DNA of 64,000 bases from an uncultured Gellertiella sp. (GCF_963457605.1 NZ_OY735139.1:248001-312000); one strand, 5' to 3'; counted from the stretch's first letter, positions 53,257 through 62,465 are shown. Notes: generated by a model from the sequence alone, not told the origin. Made by a program: numbers and translations.

Positions 53257-53352
53257 CCGGGGACGGACCCTTATCATGGCGGACGGCAGAACTTGCCGAT
53301 AGCCATGGCGAGGTGTTAAGAGGCGCGCACATCCACGGTATCAGGAGTTGTC

Positions 53353-54024
53353 ATGTCCCTGCCCCTGCGCATCGCGCCCTCGATTCTCGCCGCCAATTTC
53401 GCAAAACTCGGCCAGGAGGTAAGCGACGTCACGGCTGCGGGCGCGGACTGGATCCATCTCGACGTGATGGACGGCCATTTCGTCCCGAATATTTCCTTCG
53501 GACCCGACGTGATCAGGGCGCTGCGCCCGCATACCGACGCGGTCTTCGACTGCCACCTGATGATCGCGCCTGCCGATCCCTATCTGGAAGCCTTCGCCAG
53601 GGCGGGCTGCGACATCATCACCGTCCATGCGGAAGCCGGGCCGCATCTGCACCGCTCGCTGCAAACCATCCGGGCGCTCGGCTGCAAGGCCGGGGTGTCG
53701 CTCAATCCGGCGACCCCGCTCGATGTGCTCGACCATGTGCTTGATGATATCGACCTGCTGCTGATCATGAGCGTCAATCCCGGATTCGGTGGCCAGAAAT
53801 ACATTCCCGCCATGACCGACAAGATCAGGAAGGCGAAAGCCCTGATCGGCGACCGGCCCATCGAACTTGAAGTCGATGGCGGCGTGACGGCACTGACAGC
53901 ACCGGAAATCGTCGAAGCCGGGGCCAATGCGCTGGTCGCAGGCTCTGCCGTCTTCAGGGGCGACGGGGTCGAGGATTACCGCAAGTCGATTGCGCTGTTG
54001 CGGCAGGCGGCAGGCGGGTCTTGA
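53353..54024 (+). CDS. rpe: Ribulose-phosphate 3-epimerase
   Basis: Interconverts ribulose-5-phosphate and xylulose-5-phosphate in the pentose-phosphate pathway. The 223-residue TIM barrel has [16 protein letters not shown], the metal-site segments [16 protein letters not shown] and [26 protein letters not shown] and [13 protein letters not shown] with the catalytic Asp. All ligands (His, Asp, His, Asp) are intact. It is followed 46 bp later by the small membrane protein gene and then purB, a common rhizobial arrangement. Confidence 0.97.
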   Translation: MSLPLRIAPSILAANFAKLGQEVSDVTAAGADWIHLDVMDGHFVPNISFGPDVIRALRPHTDAVFDCHLMIAPADPYLEAFARAGCDIITVHAEAGPHLHRSLQTIRALGCKAGVSLNPATPLDVLDHVLDDIDLLLIMSVNPGFGGQKYIPAMTDKIRKAKALIGDRPIELEVDGGVTALTAPEIVEAGANALVAGSAVFRGDGVEDYRKSIALLRQAAGGS

Positions 54025-54070
54025 CCTGTTGACCCCGGCCGCGCAGCACCAGCCGAAACGGCCGGCCCGG

Positions 54071-54541
54071 ATGCCGATGCCATCCTACCGGTTGCTCTCC
54101 GGCGGCGGGCTCGGCTGGGGCCTGGTGATGGTGGCGAGCATGCTCCTCTATCAGCTCCACCAGACCGGTCTCAACAGCACCCATCTCTTTGAGCTCGGCA
54201 CCATCTATTTTGGCGGCGGATTTCTCGGCTGGATCTCCGCCCTGCCGGTTGCCAGCCTGGTCACCGGGCGGCGGGCCATCGAAACCCGGTTTGCCGCCTG
54301 CTTTTTCGGCCTTTCGGTTGCGACCATCAGCTTTACCGCCTTCCTGTTTGCCATGCAGTACCGGATGTTCTACGCCCGGTGGCACGATCCTTTCGGCTCG
54401 CTCAACTGGGCCATCGAATTCGTCGAAACCGGGGCTGGCGCCGTCTACCAGTTCCTCGTTCTCGGCCTGCCGCACTATCTGCCCCTCGCCTTTCCCGCGC
54501 TTCTTGTCGTCAGCTTTCGGCTGGCGTCGGGAACGCGTTGA
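54071..54541 (+). CDS. Small membrane protein of unknown function
   Basis: A 156-residue protein with four hydrophobic segments (about 13-27, 42-58, 72-96 and 125-148). There is no signal peptide or known motif; the loop YRMFYARWHDPFGSLNWAIEF between segments three and four is aromatic-rich. I start at 54071 (MPMPSYRLL); ATG 54077 is also possible. It lies between rpe and purB, all on the same strand, with 46 and 61 bp gaps. Similar unnamed proteins occur at this place in Rhizobium relatives, so it is likely real. Function not inferable. Confidence 0.65.
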   Translation: MPMPSYRLLSGGGLGWGLVMVASMLLYQLHQTGLNSTHLFELGTIYFGGGFLGWISALPVASLVTGRRAIETRFAACFFGLSVATISFTAFLFAMQYRMFYARWHDPFGSLNWAIEFVETGAGAVYQFLVLGLPHYLPLAFPALLVVSFRLASGTR

Positions 54542-54602
54542 GCTTGGCGCATGCAGATGCTAAAGCCGCCCCAACCAAAAGCTTTGAAAGAAGGCACCTG
54601 AC

Positions 54603-55916
54603 ATGATCCCGCGCTATTCCCGGCCCGAAATGGTTTCCATCTGGTCCCCGGAAACCAAGTTCCGCATCTGGTTCGAAATCGAAGCCCATGCCTGCGATGC
54701 GCTGGCAAAGCTCGGGGTGATCCCGGTGGAGGCCGCGCGGACGATCTGGGAAAAGGGCGGCGCCGCCACCTTCGACGTGGCGCGCATCGACGAGATCGAG
54801 GCGGTCACCAAGCACGATGTCATCGCCTTCCTCACCCATCTGGCGGAAATCGTCGGACCGGATGCCCGCTTCGTCCATCAGGGCATGACCTCATCCGACG
54901 TGCTCGACACCTGCTTCAACGTCCAGCTGGTGCGCGCGACCGACCTGCTGCTGGCCGACATGGACAAATTGCTGGCCGCCCTGAAGCGCCGGGCCTTCGA
55001 GCACAAGGACACCGTCACCATCGGCCGCTCGCATGGCATTCACGCCGAGCCCACCACCTTCGGCGTCAAGCTGGCGCTCGCCTATGCAGAATTCGACCGC
55101 TGCCGGGCCCGGCTGGTTGCCGCCCGCGAGGAAGTGGCGACCTGCGCCATCTCGGGTGCCGTCGGCACCTTCGCCAATATCGATCCGCGCGTCGAGGAAC
55201 ATGTGGCCGCAGCCATGGGTCTGAAGGCCGAGCCGGTCTCCACCCAGGTCATCCCCCGCGACCGGCATGCGATGTATTTCGCCACGCTCGGCGTCGTCGC
55301 CTCCTGCGTCGAACGGTTGGCAACCGAGATCCGGCATCTGCAACGCACCGAGGTTCTGGAAGCGGAAGAGTATTTCTCCCCCGGCCAGAAGGGCTCGTCG
55401 GCCATGCCGCACAAGCGCAACCCTGTGCTGACCGAAAACCTCACCGGCCTTGCCCGGATGGTGCGCGCCTATGCCATGCCCGCCATGGAGAATGTCGCCC
55501 TCTGGCATGAACGCGACATTTCCCACTCCTCCGTCGAGCGGATGATCGGCCCGGATGCGACCGTGACGCTCGATTTCGCGCTGGCGCGGCTGACCGGGGT
55601 CATCGACAAGCTCCTGATCTATCCCGACAACATGCTGAAGAACATGAACAAGTTCCGCGGCCTCGTGCATTCGCAGCGCGTGCTTCTGGCGCTCACCCAG
55701 GCCGGCCTGTCGCGCGAGGATTCCTATCGCCTCGTGCAGCGCAACGCCATGAAGGTCTGGGAACAGGGCAAGGACTTCCTCGAAGAACTTCTGGGCGACA
55801 GCGAAGTGCGCGCCGCCCTGCCGGAAGCCGAAATCCGCGAAAAATTCGACCTCGGCTATCACACCAAGCATGTCGACACGATCTTCACCCGGGTCTTCGG
55901 CACCGCACAGGCGTGA
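54603..55916 (+). CDS. purB: Adenylosuccinate lyase
   Basis: Acts twice in purine synthesis: it splits SAICAR to AICAR and adenylosuccinate to AMP, releasing fumarate each time. The 437-residue protein has the fumarase/aspartase-superfamily signature SSAMPHKRNPVLTENL with the catalytic serine loop, the His motif VGRSHGIHAEPTTFG-like segment (IGRSHGIHAEPTTFG), and MTSSDVLDTCFNVQL. The start at 54603 has AAAGAAGGCACC upstream. A terminator follows within 55 bp. PurC, PurS and PurQ are encoded 3.6-5.7 kb downstream, so the purine genes are split into two transcription units here. Confidence 0.97.
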   Translation: MIPRYSRPEMVSIWSPETKFRIWFEIEAHACDALAKLGVIPVEAARTIWEKGGAATFDVARIDEIEAVTKHDVIAFLTHLAEIVGPDARFVHQGMTSSDVLDTCFNVQLVRATDLLLADMDKLLAALKRRAFEHKDTVTIGRSHGIHAEPTTFGVKLALAYAEFDRCRARLVAAREEVATCAISGAVGTFANIDPRVEEHVAAAMGLKAEPVSTQVIPRDRHAMYFATLGVVASCVERLATEIRHLQRTEVLEAEEYFSPGQKGSSAMPHKRNPVLTENLTGLARMVRAYAMPAMENVALWHERDISHSSVERMIGPDATVTLDFALARLTGVIDKLLIYPDNMLKNMNKFRGLVHSQRVLLALTQAGLSREDSYRLVQRNAMKVWEQGKDFLEELLGDSEVRAALPEAEIREKFDLGYHTKHVDTIFTRVFGTAQA

Positions 55917-55944
55917 CATCAGGCGCAGGGTCTGCATCGGTCAG

Positions 55945-55970
55945 GGGGCTTCCTGCGGGAGGCCCTTTTT
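55945..55970 (+). terminator. Rho-independent terminator of purB
   Basis: GGGGCTTCC-TGCG-GGAGGCCC, an 8-bp stem with one G-U pair, followed by TTTTT. It lies 29 bp after the purB stop. Confidence 0.9.
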
Positions 55971-56039
55971 CGTGCCCGCATGCCAGACGTCACGCTGCCA
56001 CACTTGACGACCGGGCCACGGGAAAGCACATAGGCAGGC

Positions 56040-56594
56040 ATGAAAGTATCTGAAGCAGACATCCTGATCGTCCCCGGCTACACCAATTCCGGCGAACACC
56101 ACTGGCAGACCCGCTGGCAGTCGAAGCTGAGTTCCGCCCGGCGGGTTGAACAGGCGGAATGGTCAAAGCCGGTGCGCGACGACTGGGTGGCGACACTCGT
56201 CGAAGCGGTCAATGCCGCCGAAAAGCCGGTAGTGCTGGTCGCCCATTCGCTGGGCGTGCCAACCGTGATGCATGCCGTGCCGCAATTTACCAGACAGATT
56301 GCCGGCACCTTTCTGGTCGCCCCGCCGGATGTCGCCAATCCCGGTATCCGGCCAAAACATCTGATGAGTTTCGGCCCCTATCCCGAGAGACCACTGCCCT
56401 TTCCCTCGCTGACGGTCGCAAGCCGCAATGATCCTTTCGGCAGCTACGAACATGCGGAAAAGATGGCAAATGCCTGGGGCTCGCTGATCGTTGATGCCGG
56501 AGAGTCCGGACATATCAACGCCGAATCCGGCCATGGTCCCTGGCCGGAAGGCACGATGGTTTTCGCGCAGTTCCTGTCGAAGCTGAAACCTTAA
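56040..56594 (+). CDS. RBBP9/YdeN-family serine hydrolase
   Basis: A 184-residue small alpha/beta hydrolase. Family hallmarks: ILIVPGYTNSGEHHWQTRW at the N-terminus, the nucleophile elbow VAHSLGVPTV (Ser at about residue 66), the acid in ASRNDPFGSYEHA and the catalytic His in DAGESGHINAESGHGPWP. The physiological substrate is unknown. The start at 56040 follows GGAAAGCACATAGGCAGGC. It is a single gene between the purB terminator and the AT-rich region before the GGDEF-EAL gene. Confidence 0.9.
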   Translation: MKVSEADILIVPGYTNSGEHHWQTRWQSKLSSARRVEQAEWSKPVRDDWVATLVEAVNAAEKPVVLVAHSLGVPTVMHAVPQFTRQIAGTFLVAPPDVANPGIRPKHLMSFGPYPERPLPFPSLTVASRNDPFGSYEHAEKMANAWGSLIVDAGESGHINAESGHGPWPEGTMVFAQFLSKLKP

Positions 56595-56685
56595 ACAATA
56601 AATTGATTTGTAGTAATATATGCGATATGAATATAATTCATTATGTATTATGATTTAATTCCAAATTAATCGATGTCGAACATAG

Positions 56686-58929
56686 TTGACGGCATCTGAT
56701 CAACGGGTTGAAAAATTGTCTTCCAAGCCGCTCTTTTTCAAAGGAAATTTGGCCAATCCGGATCAAAAGTCCGTGGACGACAAATGGCGCGATGACCTCG
56801 TGGAGCGCGAGAGCCGCTGGAATCATGCACTTGTCGGTTCGGAACTCGGCGTATGGGACCACAATTTCAGCACCGGGCAATATTTCTATTCCGACATGTG
56901 GCGCGAGATGCGCGGCATTCCCGCAGGCGAGCCGATCAATGCGGATTTCGATGTCTGGATCGACAACATCCATCCGGAAGACCGCGATCTGGTCATTGAA
57001 GCGATCGCGGGCCAGAACGCCGGTGATGAACGCTACCAGGTTTTCGAATATCGCGAACGCCATCGCGATGGCCATTATATCTGGGTGGAGTGCCGTGGTT
57101 CGGTCGTCGAATGGGACAGTGATGGCGCGCCGTTGCGGGTGGTCGGAACCGATACCGACATTACCAAGCGCAAGAATGACGAAGAGAAGCTGGAGAAGAT
57201 TTCGAGAAGGCTTGAACTGGCCCTTGATGTCTCCTGCATCGGCGTCTTCGAAGCCGATCTGCAAACCGGTCTGGTCGAATGGGATGACAATATCCTGAAG
57301 ATCTTCGGCATGGAGGGCACGGCGTCGATCAAGCCGTTTGCCGCCTGGGAAGAGATGATCCTGCCCGAGGACAAGGACCGGGCGTTGGGGCGGGTGGAGT
57401 CCAACCTTGAGACCGACAGTTCCTTTGGCAACGAATACCGGATCCGCAAGCCGGACGGCAGCATCCGCTATGTCAGGGCACTGGCAGCGCCCTTCGACAC
57501 CAAGGAGGGCGGACGGCGGATCGTCGGGGCAAACTGGGATGTCACTGATGACGTGTTGCTGCGCCAGGAACTGGCCTCCGCCAGGAACCTCGCCGAAGCG
57601 CGCAACCACGAGCTGGAAGAGGTCCATGCCCGCATCAAGCACAATGCGCTGCACGACTACCTGACCGGCCTGCCGAACCGGCGCTATCTGGAAGAAATCC
57701 TCGACCGCGAGACAGCGATCAGCAGCCATGACCGCAGGCCGCTTTCAGTGCTGCATATCGACCTCAGCCGGTTCAAGCAGATCAACGATACGCTCGGCCA
57801 CGAGGCGGGAGACCTGTTGCTGAACGAGGCCGCCAAGGTATTGCGCGGGCTGGTGCGCGGCAATGATTTCGTGGCGCGAATCGGTGGCGATGAATTTGCC
57901 TTCGTCTCCCGCCAGTCGACCACGCCGCGCCGCCTGGCAGTGCTTGCCGACCGGATCATCAAGGAACTGTCGAAGCCGGTCACCTTTCAGGGCCATTCGA
58001 TCCGCATCGGGGCCAGCATCGGCATTGCGCTCGCCGAAGGTGCGGATATCGACGGCAAGCAGCTGCTGCTGAATGCCGACATCGCCCTCTACCGGGCGAA
58101 GAGCCGTGGCCGCAATCGCCATGAATTCTTCTCGCCCGAGACCCAGAATGAAATCATCCAGACCAAGCGCCTGTCGGACGAAATCCTCAGGGCACTCGAA
58201 AACGGCGAATTCGTCCCCTATTACCAGCCGCAGTTTTTCGCCGACGGCCTCGGCCTCGCAGGCATGGAAACGCTGGTGCGCTGGAACCACCCGGAGCGCG
58301 GCATCATCACGCCGGACCAGTTCCTTCAGGTGGCCAATGATCTCGACGTGGTCTCGATCATCGACGGTTTCGTGCTGGAAAGGGCACTCAGCGACATGGC
58401 GAAATGGGACAGGGAAGGCCTGGATATCAAACGGATCTCGGTCAATGTCTCCGCCCGCCGCCTCGACGACCCGCAACTGATCCGCAAGCTGAAGCAATTG
58501 AAGATCGCGCCGGGCAAGGTGTCTTTCGAACTGCTCGAATCAATCTTCCTCGACGATCACGACCAGAACACCGCTGACACGCTGGCGGAGATCCGGGCGC
58601 TGGGCATAGAAATCGAAATCGACGATTTCGGCACCGGCCATGCCTCGATCATCAGCCTGATGAAGATCAGCCCGGATATCCTGAAGATCGACCGGGAACT
58701 GGTCCGGGCCCTGCCGCAATCGGCAGAACAGCGGCGGCTTGTGGCTTCCATCGTCGAAATCGGCAAATCGCTGGATATCAAGGTTCTGGCCGAAGGCGTG
58801 GAAACCCGCGATCACGTGACGATCCTGCAGGATGTCGGCTGCGACATTCTCCAGGGCTACGGCCTGGCAAGACCGATGCCTGCGGCATCGATTGCGCCGT
58901 TCCTGCGATCCGGCAGCTGGTACAACTGA
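56686..58929 (+). CDS. PAS-PAS-GGDEF-EAL cyclic-di-GMP signalling protein
   Basis: A cytoplasmic protein of about 747 residues: PAS/PAC 1 (about 45-162, PEDRDLVIEAIAG and YRERHRDGHYIWVE), PAS/PAC 2 (about 172-290), a short coiled linker, GGDEF (about 322-480) and EAL (about 495-740). The GGDEF site RIGGDEF is intact (400-404) with an inhibitory RxxD site (RGND, 391-394), so cyclase activity is likely. The EAL motif reads ETLVRW (528-533), with Thr for Ala; other EAL residues (NVSARRL, EIEIDDFGTGHAS, KIDRELV, AEGVE) are present, so phosphodiesterase activity remains possible. The start is unclear: a TTG at 56686 or 56716, no strong ribosome binding site, AT-rich DNA upstream. Confidence 0.88.
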   Translation: MTASDQRVEKLSSKPLFFKGNLANPDQKSVDDKWRDDLVERESRWNHALVGSELGVWDHNFSTGQYFYSDMWREMRGIPAGEPINADFDVWIDNIHPEDRDLVIEAIAGQNAGDERYQVFEYRERHRDGHYIWVECRGSVVEWDSDGAPLRVVGTDTDITKRKNDEEKLEKISRRLELALDVSCIGVFEADLQTGLVEWDDNILKIFGMEGTASIKPFAAWEEMILPEDKDRALGRVESNLETDSSFGNEYRIRKPDGSIRYVRALAAPFDTKEGGRRIVGANWDVTDDVLLRQELASARNLAEARNHELEEVHARIKHNALHDYLTGLPNRRYLEEILDRETAISSHDRRPLSVLHIDLSRFKQINDTLGHEAGDLLLNEAAKVLRGLVRGNDFVARIGGDEFAFVSRQSTTPRRLAVLADRIIKELSKPVTFQGHSIRIGASIGIALAEGADIDGKQLLLNADIALYRAKSRGRNRHEFFSPETQNEIIQTKRLSDEILRALENGEFVPYYQPQFFADGLGLAGMETLVRWNHPERGIITPDQFLQVANDLDVVSIIDGFVLERALSDMAKWDREGLDIKRISVNVSARRLDDPQLIRKLKQLKIAPGKVSFELLESIFLDDHDQNTADTLAEIRALGIEIEIDDFGTGHASIISLMKISPDILKIDRELVRALPQSAEQRRLVASIVEIGKSLDIKVLAEGVETRDHVTILQDVGCDILQGYGLARPMPAASIAPFLRSGSWYN

Positions 58930-58977
58930 AAACCGGCCCCATTTGGAGGGACCGGCGCTTTCGGCAGTAATGCAGTC

Positions 58978-59292
58978 CTATTCCTCAAACAGCTGGCGTT
59001 GCGCCTCGGCATAAAGCGACTTGAGCTTTGCCACGATCTCCGCCTCCGATACCTTGATCCGCGCGGCCTCCAGATCGCCCCTGACCTTGGCAATCACGTC
59101 GCTGTCGTCCGCCTTCAGCGCATCGGCGGCGACCACGTCCCTGGCATAGGCGGCCGCATCGCTCCTGCCGAGCTGGCCAGCGGCCCAGAGTCCGAACAGC
59201 TTGTTGCGCCGCGCAATCGCCTTGAACCGCATTTCCTCGTCATGGACGAACTTGTTTTCGAAAGCCTTTTCACGATCACTCATACCCGTCAT
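58978..59292 (-). CDS. F1-ATPase inhibitor zeta subunit (DUF1476)
   Basis: A 104-residue helical protein that matches the alphaproteobacterial zeta inhibitor: REKAFENKFVHDEEMRFKAI, then RRNKLFGLWAAGQLG and ADDSDVIAKVRGDLE. In Paracoccus, zeta blocks ATP hydrolysis by inserting its N-terminus in F1, in place of mitochondrial IF1; in rhizobia the inhibitory strength differs. The start at 59292 has AGGAG 7 nt upstream; ATG 59283 is an alternative. It stands alone, divergent from purC. It complements the F1 assembly factor ATP12 encoded at 15.4 kb. Confidence 0.93.
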   Translation of the reverse strand: MTGMSDREKAFENKFVHDEEMRFKAIARRNKLFGLWAAGQLGRSDAAAYARDVVAADALKADDSDVIAKVRGDLEAARIKVSEAEIVAKLKSLYAEAQRQLFEE

Positions 59293-59364
59293 GCGTCGTC
59301 TCCTGCTGGATTTCGGTTTGCCGGAATGGTCATCAAAAGGGTGAATGATTGAAATTCAATTGTC

Positions 59365-59405
59365 GATGCACGAATATGTGCACCGTCTGCGAAAATTTGT
59401 GCATC
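59365..59405. promoter_or_regulatory. Nested inverted repeat in the DUF1476/purC divergent region
   Basis: GATGCAC (59365-59371) and GTGCATC (59399-59405) form an outer 7-bp inverted repeat, with an inner TGCAC/GTGCA pair at 59367-59382. It lies in the 274-bp region shared by the divergent zeta-inhibitor and purC genes, which is AT-richer than its surroundings. It may be an operator; I recognise no regulator for it. Confidence 0.35.
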
Positions 59406-59566
59406 TTCAGGCAAGCCCCGGACCGGCGGGCCATCATAAAACCTGCGGACAGATTCGAACCGAAGGACAGCCCACCCTCATTGTGAATTGTGTTCTTTTC
59501 CTTTAAGGGACCCCGTAACAAAGATCCGCGCCATCACTGGTGCCCATTAGAACAGAGACAAGCATC

Positions 59567-60331
59567 ATGAACCGTCGCCGCCGTATCTACGAAGGCAAGG
59601 GCAAGATCCTTTACGAAGGTCCCGAGCCGGGCACTCTCATCCAGTTCTTCAAGGATGATGCAACGGCATTCAACAAGAAGAAGCACGAGATCATTGACGG
59701 CAAGGGCGTTCTGAACAACCGCATTTGCGAATATATTTTCTCGCACCTGAACCGAATCGGCATCCCCACCCATTTCATCCGCCGCCTGAACATGCGCGAG
59801 CAGCTGATCCGCGAGGTGGAGATGATTCCACTGGAGATCGTCGTGCGCAATGTCGCCGCCGGTTCGCTCGCCAAGCGGCTCGGCATCGACGAGGGCACGG
59901 TGCTGCCGCGCTCGATCATCGAATTCTACTACAAGTCCGACGCGCTCGACGACCCCATGGTGTCGGAAGAGCACATCACCGCCTTTGGCTGGGCCAATCC
60001 GGCGGAGCTGGATGACATCATGGCGCTTGCCATCCGCGTCAACGATTTCATGACCGGCCTGTTCCTCGGCGTCGGCATCCAGCTGATCGATTTCAAGATC
60101 GAATGCGGCCGTCTGTTCGAGGGCGACATGATGCGCATCGTGCTGGCCGATGAAATCTCGCCGGACAGCTGCCGTCTGTGGGATATCGAGACCCGCGAGA
60201 AGATGGACAAGGACCGCTTCCGCGAAGACCTCGGCGGCCTGCTCGAGGCCTATCAGGAGGTCGCCCGCCGCCTCGGCATCATGAATGAAAATGAACCCGT
60301 GCGCGGCATGGGTCCGGTTCTGGTCAAGTAA
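59567..60331 (+). CDS. purC: SAICAR synthetase
   Basis: Ligates aspartate to CAIR with ATP, step 7 of purine synthesis. The 254-residue protein starts [20 protein letters not shown] (ATP-binding lead) and contains [32 protein letters not shown] and the SAICAR signature [20 protein letters not shown] followed by [14 protein letters not shown]. The start at 59567 is well placed; the frame upstream to 59540 adds nothing family-like. It heads the unit purC-purS-orf-purQ. Confidence 0.97.
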   Translation: MNRRRRIYEGKGKILYEGPEPGTLIQFFKDDATAFNKKKHEIIDGKGVLNNRICEYIFSHLNRIGIPTHFIRRLNMREQLIREVEMIPLEIVVRNVAAGSLAKRLGIDEGTVLPRSIIEFYYKSDALDDPMVSEEHITAFGWANPAELDDIMALAIRVNDFMTGLFLGVGIQLIDFKIECGRLFEGDMMRIVLADEISPDSCRLWDIETREKMDKDRFREDLGGLLEAYQEVARRLGIMNENEPVRGMGPVLVK

Positions 60332-60349
60332 CAGCAGGGAATGAAGACA

Positions 60350-60592
60350 GTGATCAAGGCACGTGTGACCGTCACGCTGAAGAATGGCGTTCTCGACCCG
60401 CAGGGCAAGGCAATCGAGGGCGCGCTGTCGAGCCTCGGCTTTGACGGCGTCGGCCAGGTTCGCCAGGGCAAGGTTTTCGACATCGAGCTTGCCGAGACCG
60501 ACCGCAGCAAGGCCGAAGCGACGCTGAAGGCGATGTGCGAGAAGCTGCTTGCCAATACCGTTATCGAGAATTACGCTTTCACCCTCTCCTGA
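60350..60592 (+). CDS. purS: FGAM synthase subunit PurS
   Basis: The 80-residue small subunit that joins PurL and PurQ in the three-part formylglycinamidine synthase. It reads xIKARVTVTLKNGVLDPQGK, then ALSSLGFDGVGQVRQGKVF, the standard family pattern. I prefer the GTG at 60350: AGGGA lies 9 nt upstream and the product then matches rhizobial PurS. The in-frame ATG at 60341 abuts that site too closely. purC ends 18 bp before. The large PurL subunit is not in this window. Confidence 0.94.
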   Translation: MIKARVTVTLKNGVLDPQGKAIEGALSSLGFDGVGQVRQGKVFDIELAETDRSKAEATLKAMCEKLLANTVIENYAFTLS

Positions 60593-60603
60593 GGGGTAAG
60601 GCC

Positions 60604-60861
60604 ATGTCCGAGATTACCCGTGAGCGGATGTATGACGTGCTGAAATGCGTGGAAGCGGATATGTCGGCAATGCGTTGCGATCTCAGCGACATGAAATTCG
60701 GGTCAGGTGCCCTGCGCGGCACGACGATGGCGATACAGCAGGACATCCGGAGCATCTACGGCATTCTTCGAGACCACGGCACCGCACCTGAACGCATCGA
60801 GCGTCGCCTTGACCTGCGCGAGATGGCGGAAGCGGGAGCCCGCTTCGACCACCACAGCTAA
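60604..60861 (+). CDS. Small hypothetical protein between purS and purQ, 85 aa
   Basis: Not a named family. It is a helical, charged protein (ITRERMYDVLKCVEADMSAM, then two further helices MAIQQDIRSIYGILRDHG and PERIERRLDL). The first part, with DLSDMK and Met/Asp pattern, suggests a coiled coil. No membrane segment is present. The ATG at 60604 has GAGGGGTAAGG upstream and lies 11 bp after purS, so it belongs to the pur operon. Similar short helical ORFs occur at this place in rhizobial pur operons. A structural or regulatory role is possible but unknown. Confidence 0.65.
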   Translation: MSEITRERMYDVLKCVEADMSAMRCDLSDMKFGSGALRGTTMAIQQDIRSIYGILRDHGTAPERIERRLDLREMAEAGARFDHHS

Positions 60862-60949
60862 TCGCTCACTCTTGCAATAACTTCGCCTTGAACCGGCTTC
60901 ATTCCGGTTCCATTCTGCCGATACTGCCCAAACTCCGGAGACCCGCCTG

Positions 60950-61621
60950 ATGAAATCCGCCGTTGTCCAGCTTCCCGGTCTCAATCGCGACCGCGACATG
61001 ATCGCCGCGCTGACCAAGATCTCCGGCAAGGCGCCGGTGACCATCTGGCAGACGGAAACCGACATTCCCGACGTCGACCTGATCGTCATTCCCGGCGGCT
61101 TTTCCTATGGCGATTACCTGCGCTGCGGCGCGATTGCTGCCCGCATGCCGGTGATGCAGGCGATCAAGGCCCGCGCCGAACAGGGCGTCAAGGTGCTCGG
61201 CGTCTGCAACGGCTTCCAGATCCTGCTCGAAGCGGGACTTTTGCCCGGCGCGCTGATGCGCAATGCCTCGCTGCGCTTCGTCTGCAAGGAAATCAGGCTG
61301 GAAGTGGTCAATGCCGACACGGATTTCACCCGCGCCTATGCCCGGGGCCAGGTCATCCGCAGCCCTGTCGCCCATCACGACGGCAACTATTTTGCCGATG
61401 CCGAGACGCTGAAAACCATCGAAGGCAATGGCCAGGTGGTGTTCCGCTATGCCGAGGGCACCAATCCGAACGGTTCGGTCAACGACATCGCCGGCGTGAT
61501 GAATGCCCGCGGCAATGTCATGGGCATGATGCCGCATCCGGAAAACCTGATCGAGACCGCCCATGGCGGCAATGATGGCCGGGGGATCTTTGCCTCCGCG
61601 CTCGATGTCATCGCGGCGTAA
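60950..61621 (+). CDS. purQ: FGAM synthase glutaminase subunit PurQ
   Basis: Class I glutamine amidotransferase that supplies ammonia to PurL with PurS. The 223-residue protein has the nucleophile Cys86 in [34 protein letters not shown] and the catalytic His/Glu in [10 protein letters not shown]. The start at 60950 follows CCGGAGACCCGCC. It closes the visible pur unit; purL, often next in rhizobia, is absent, and a lipoprotein gene follows instead. Confidence 0.97.
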   Translation: MKSAVVQLPGLNRDRDMIAALTKISGKAPVTIWQTETDIPDVDLIVIPGGFSYGDYLRCGAIAARMPVMQAIKARAEQGVKVLGVCNGFQILLEAGLLPGALMRNASLRFVCKEIRLEVVNADTDFTRAYARGQVIRSPVAHHDGNYFADAETLKTIEGNGQVVFRYAEGTNPNGSVNDIAGVMNARGNVMGMMPHPENLIETAHGGNDGRGIFASALDVIAA

Positions 61622-61725
61622 GCGCCCTGTTTTTTGTGCATGTCGGCCTCGCAGGACCGTTTCACAGGTTTGCGCGACATGCTCCAAGCCGACTGCCCCC
61701 CGCAAACAGACCGGAAGGTGCCGCC

Positions 61726-62121
61726 ATGACGACCCGTTTTCCCCGTGCCCTCGGTGCCACCCTCGCCCTTCTGCTGCTCGCTTCCTGCGCACCGAAAGCA
61801 CCGCGCCCGACGGCGGATGCGTCCCGCGCCGCGCTGCCGGTGATGGAGCGGGTGTCGCTGGGTGCCGCGCAATGCTGGTTCAAGTCGCATGATCCGGCCT
61901 TTGCCGCCTATCACATGGCCCCGGAACTGAATTCCTATTCCGGCCGCCCGCGCCTGCTGCTGGTCAAGGCCCACAGCCCGGAATCCCGCCCGCTGCTGGT
62001 GGTGCAGGCCGAAGGCAACCCGGCCCGCGTCGACACCTTCGGCCCGCTGATGAACGACGCCTCGGCCGGCCGCATCATGGCCGATGTCAACCGCTGGGCG
62101 GCAGGCGGCAAGGGCTGCTGA
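61726..62121 (+). CDS. Putative lipoprotein
   Basis: A 131-residue protein with a type II signal peptide: a basic lead, a hydrophobic core (ALGATLALLLLAS) and the lipobox LLASC (Cys at about residue 21). The mature part is Ala/Pro-rich then a compact domain with QCWFKSHDPAFAAYHMAPEL, and two further cysteines, the last being the C-terminal residue. It is probably anchored in the outer membrane. The start at 61726 has GGAAGG upstream. It lies about 100 bp after purQ; no functional link is evident. The family is not named, but it resembles conserved rhizobial lipoproteins. Confidence 0.75.
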   Translation: MTTRFPRALGATLALLLLASCAPKAPRPTADASRAALPVMERVSLGAAQCWFKSHDPAFAAYHMAPELNSYSGRPRLLLVKAHSPESRPLLVVQAEGNPARVDTFGPLMNDASAGRIMADVNRWAAGGKGC

Positions 62122-62131
62122 GCCTGCAGGC

Positions 62132-62383
62132 TCAATCCATATACAGTGACTTGCGATATTCCTCGCGCGCCTGATTGCGGGTGATGCCGATGTCGCGCAA
62201 TTCGGTGTCCGTCAGGCGGGAGAGCGCCCGGCGGCTTTTGCGCCGTTCCGCCCATTGTCTCACCCTGCCTGCGACAACACGCAGCCATTTCCGCAGCCGA
62301 CCGGGTGAAATTGTCTCTGCCTTCCCGGCAGGACCCACCATATGCAGGGTGACATTTGCATCATTCTTGCTGATATGCCGCAT
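62132..62383 (-). CDS. DUF1127-family small protein
   Basis: An 83-residue protein whose C-terminal 45 residues are the DUF1127 domain: WAERRKSRRALSRLTDTELR followed by DIGITRNQAREEYRKS. DUF1127 is an Arg-rich helix pair found in many small alphaproteobacterial proteins; some members bind RNA or affect phosphate, stress or RNA turnover. The start is ATG 62383 or the upstream in-frame ATG 62416. It is divergent from the MocR-type regulator, and this pairing recurs in rhizobia, which suggests that the regulator controls it. Confidence 0.85.
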   Translation of the reverse strand: MRHISKNDANVTLHMVGPAGKAETISPGRLRKWLRVVAGRVRQWAERRKSRRALSRLTDTELRDIGITRNQAREEYRKSLYMD

Positions 62384-62465
62384 GATTTGTCTCGATCTGG
62401 CTGGAACAAAGCGCATAATTGGGATACAATGCAGTCATTCCCGATCCAAACGAGATAATGTCACC

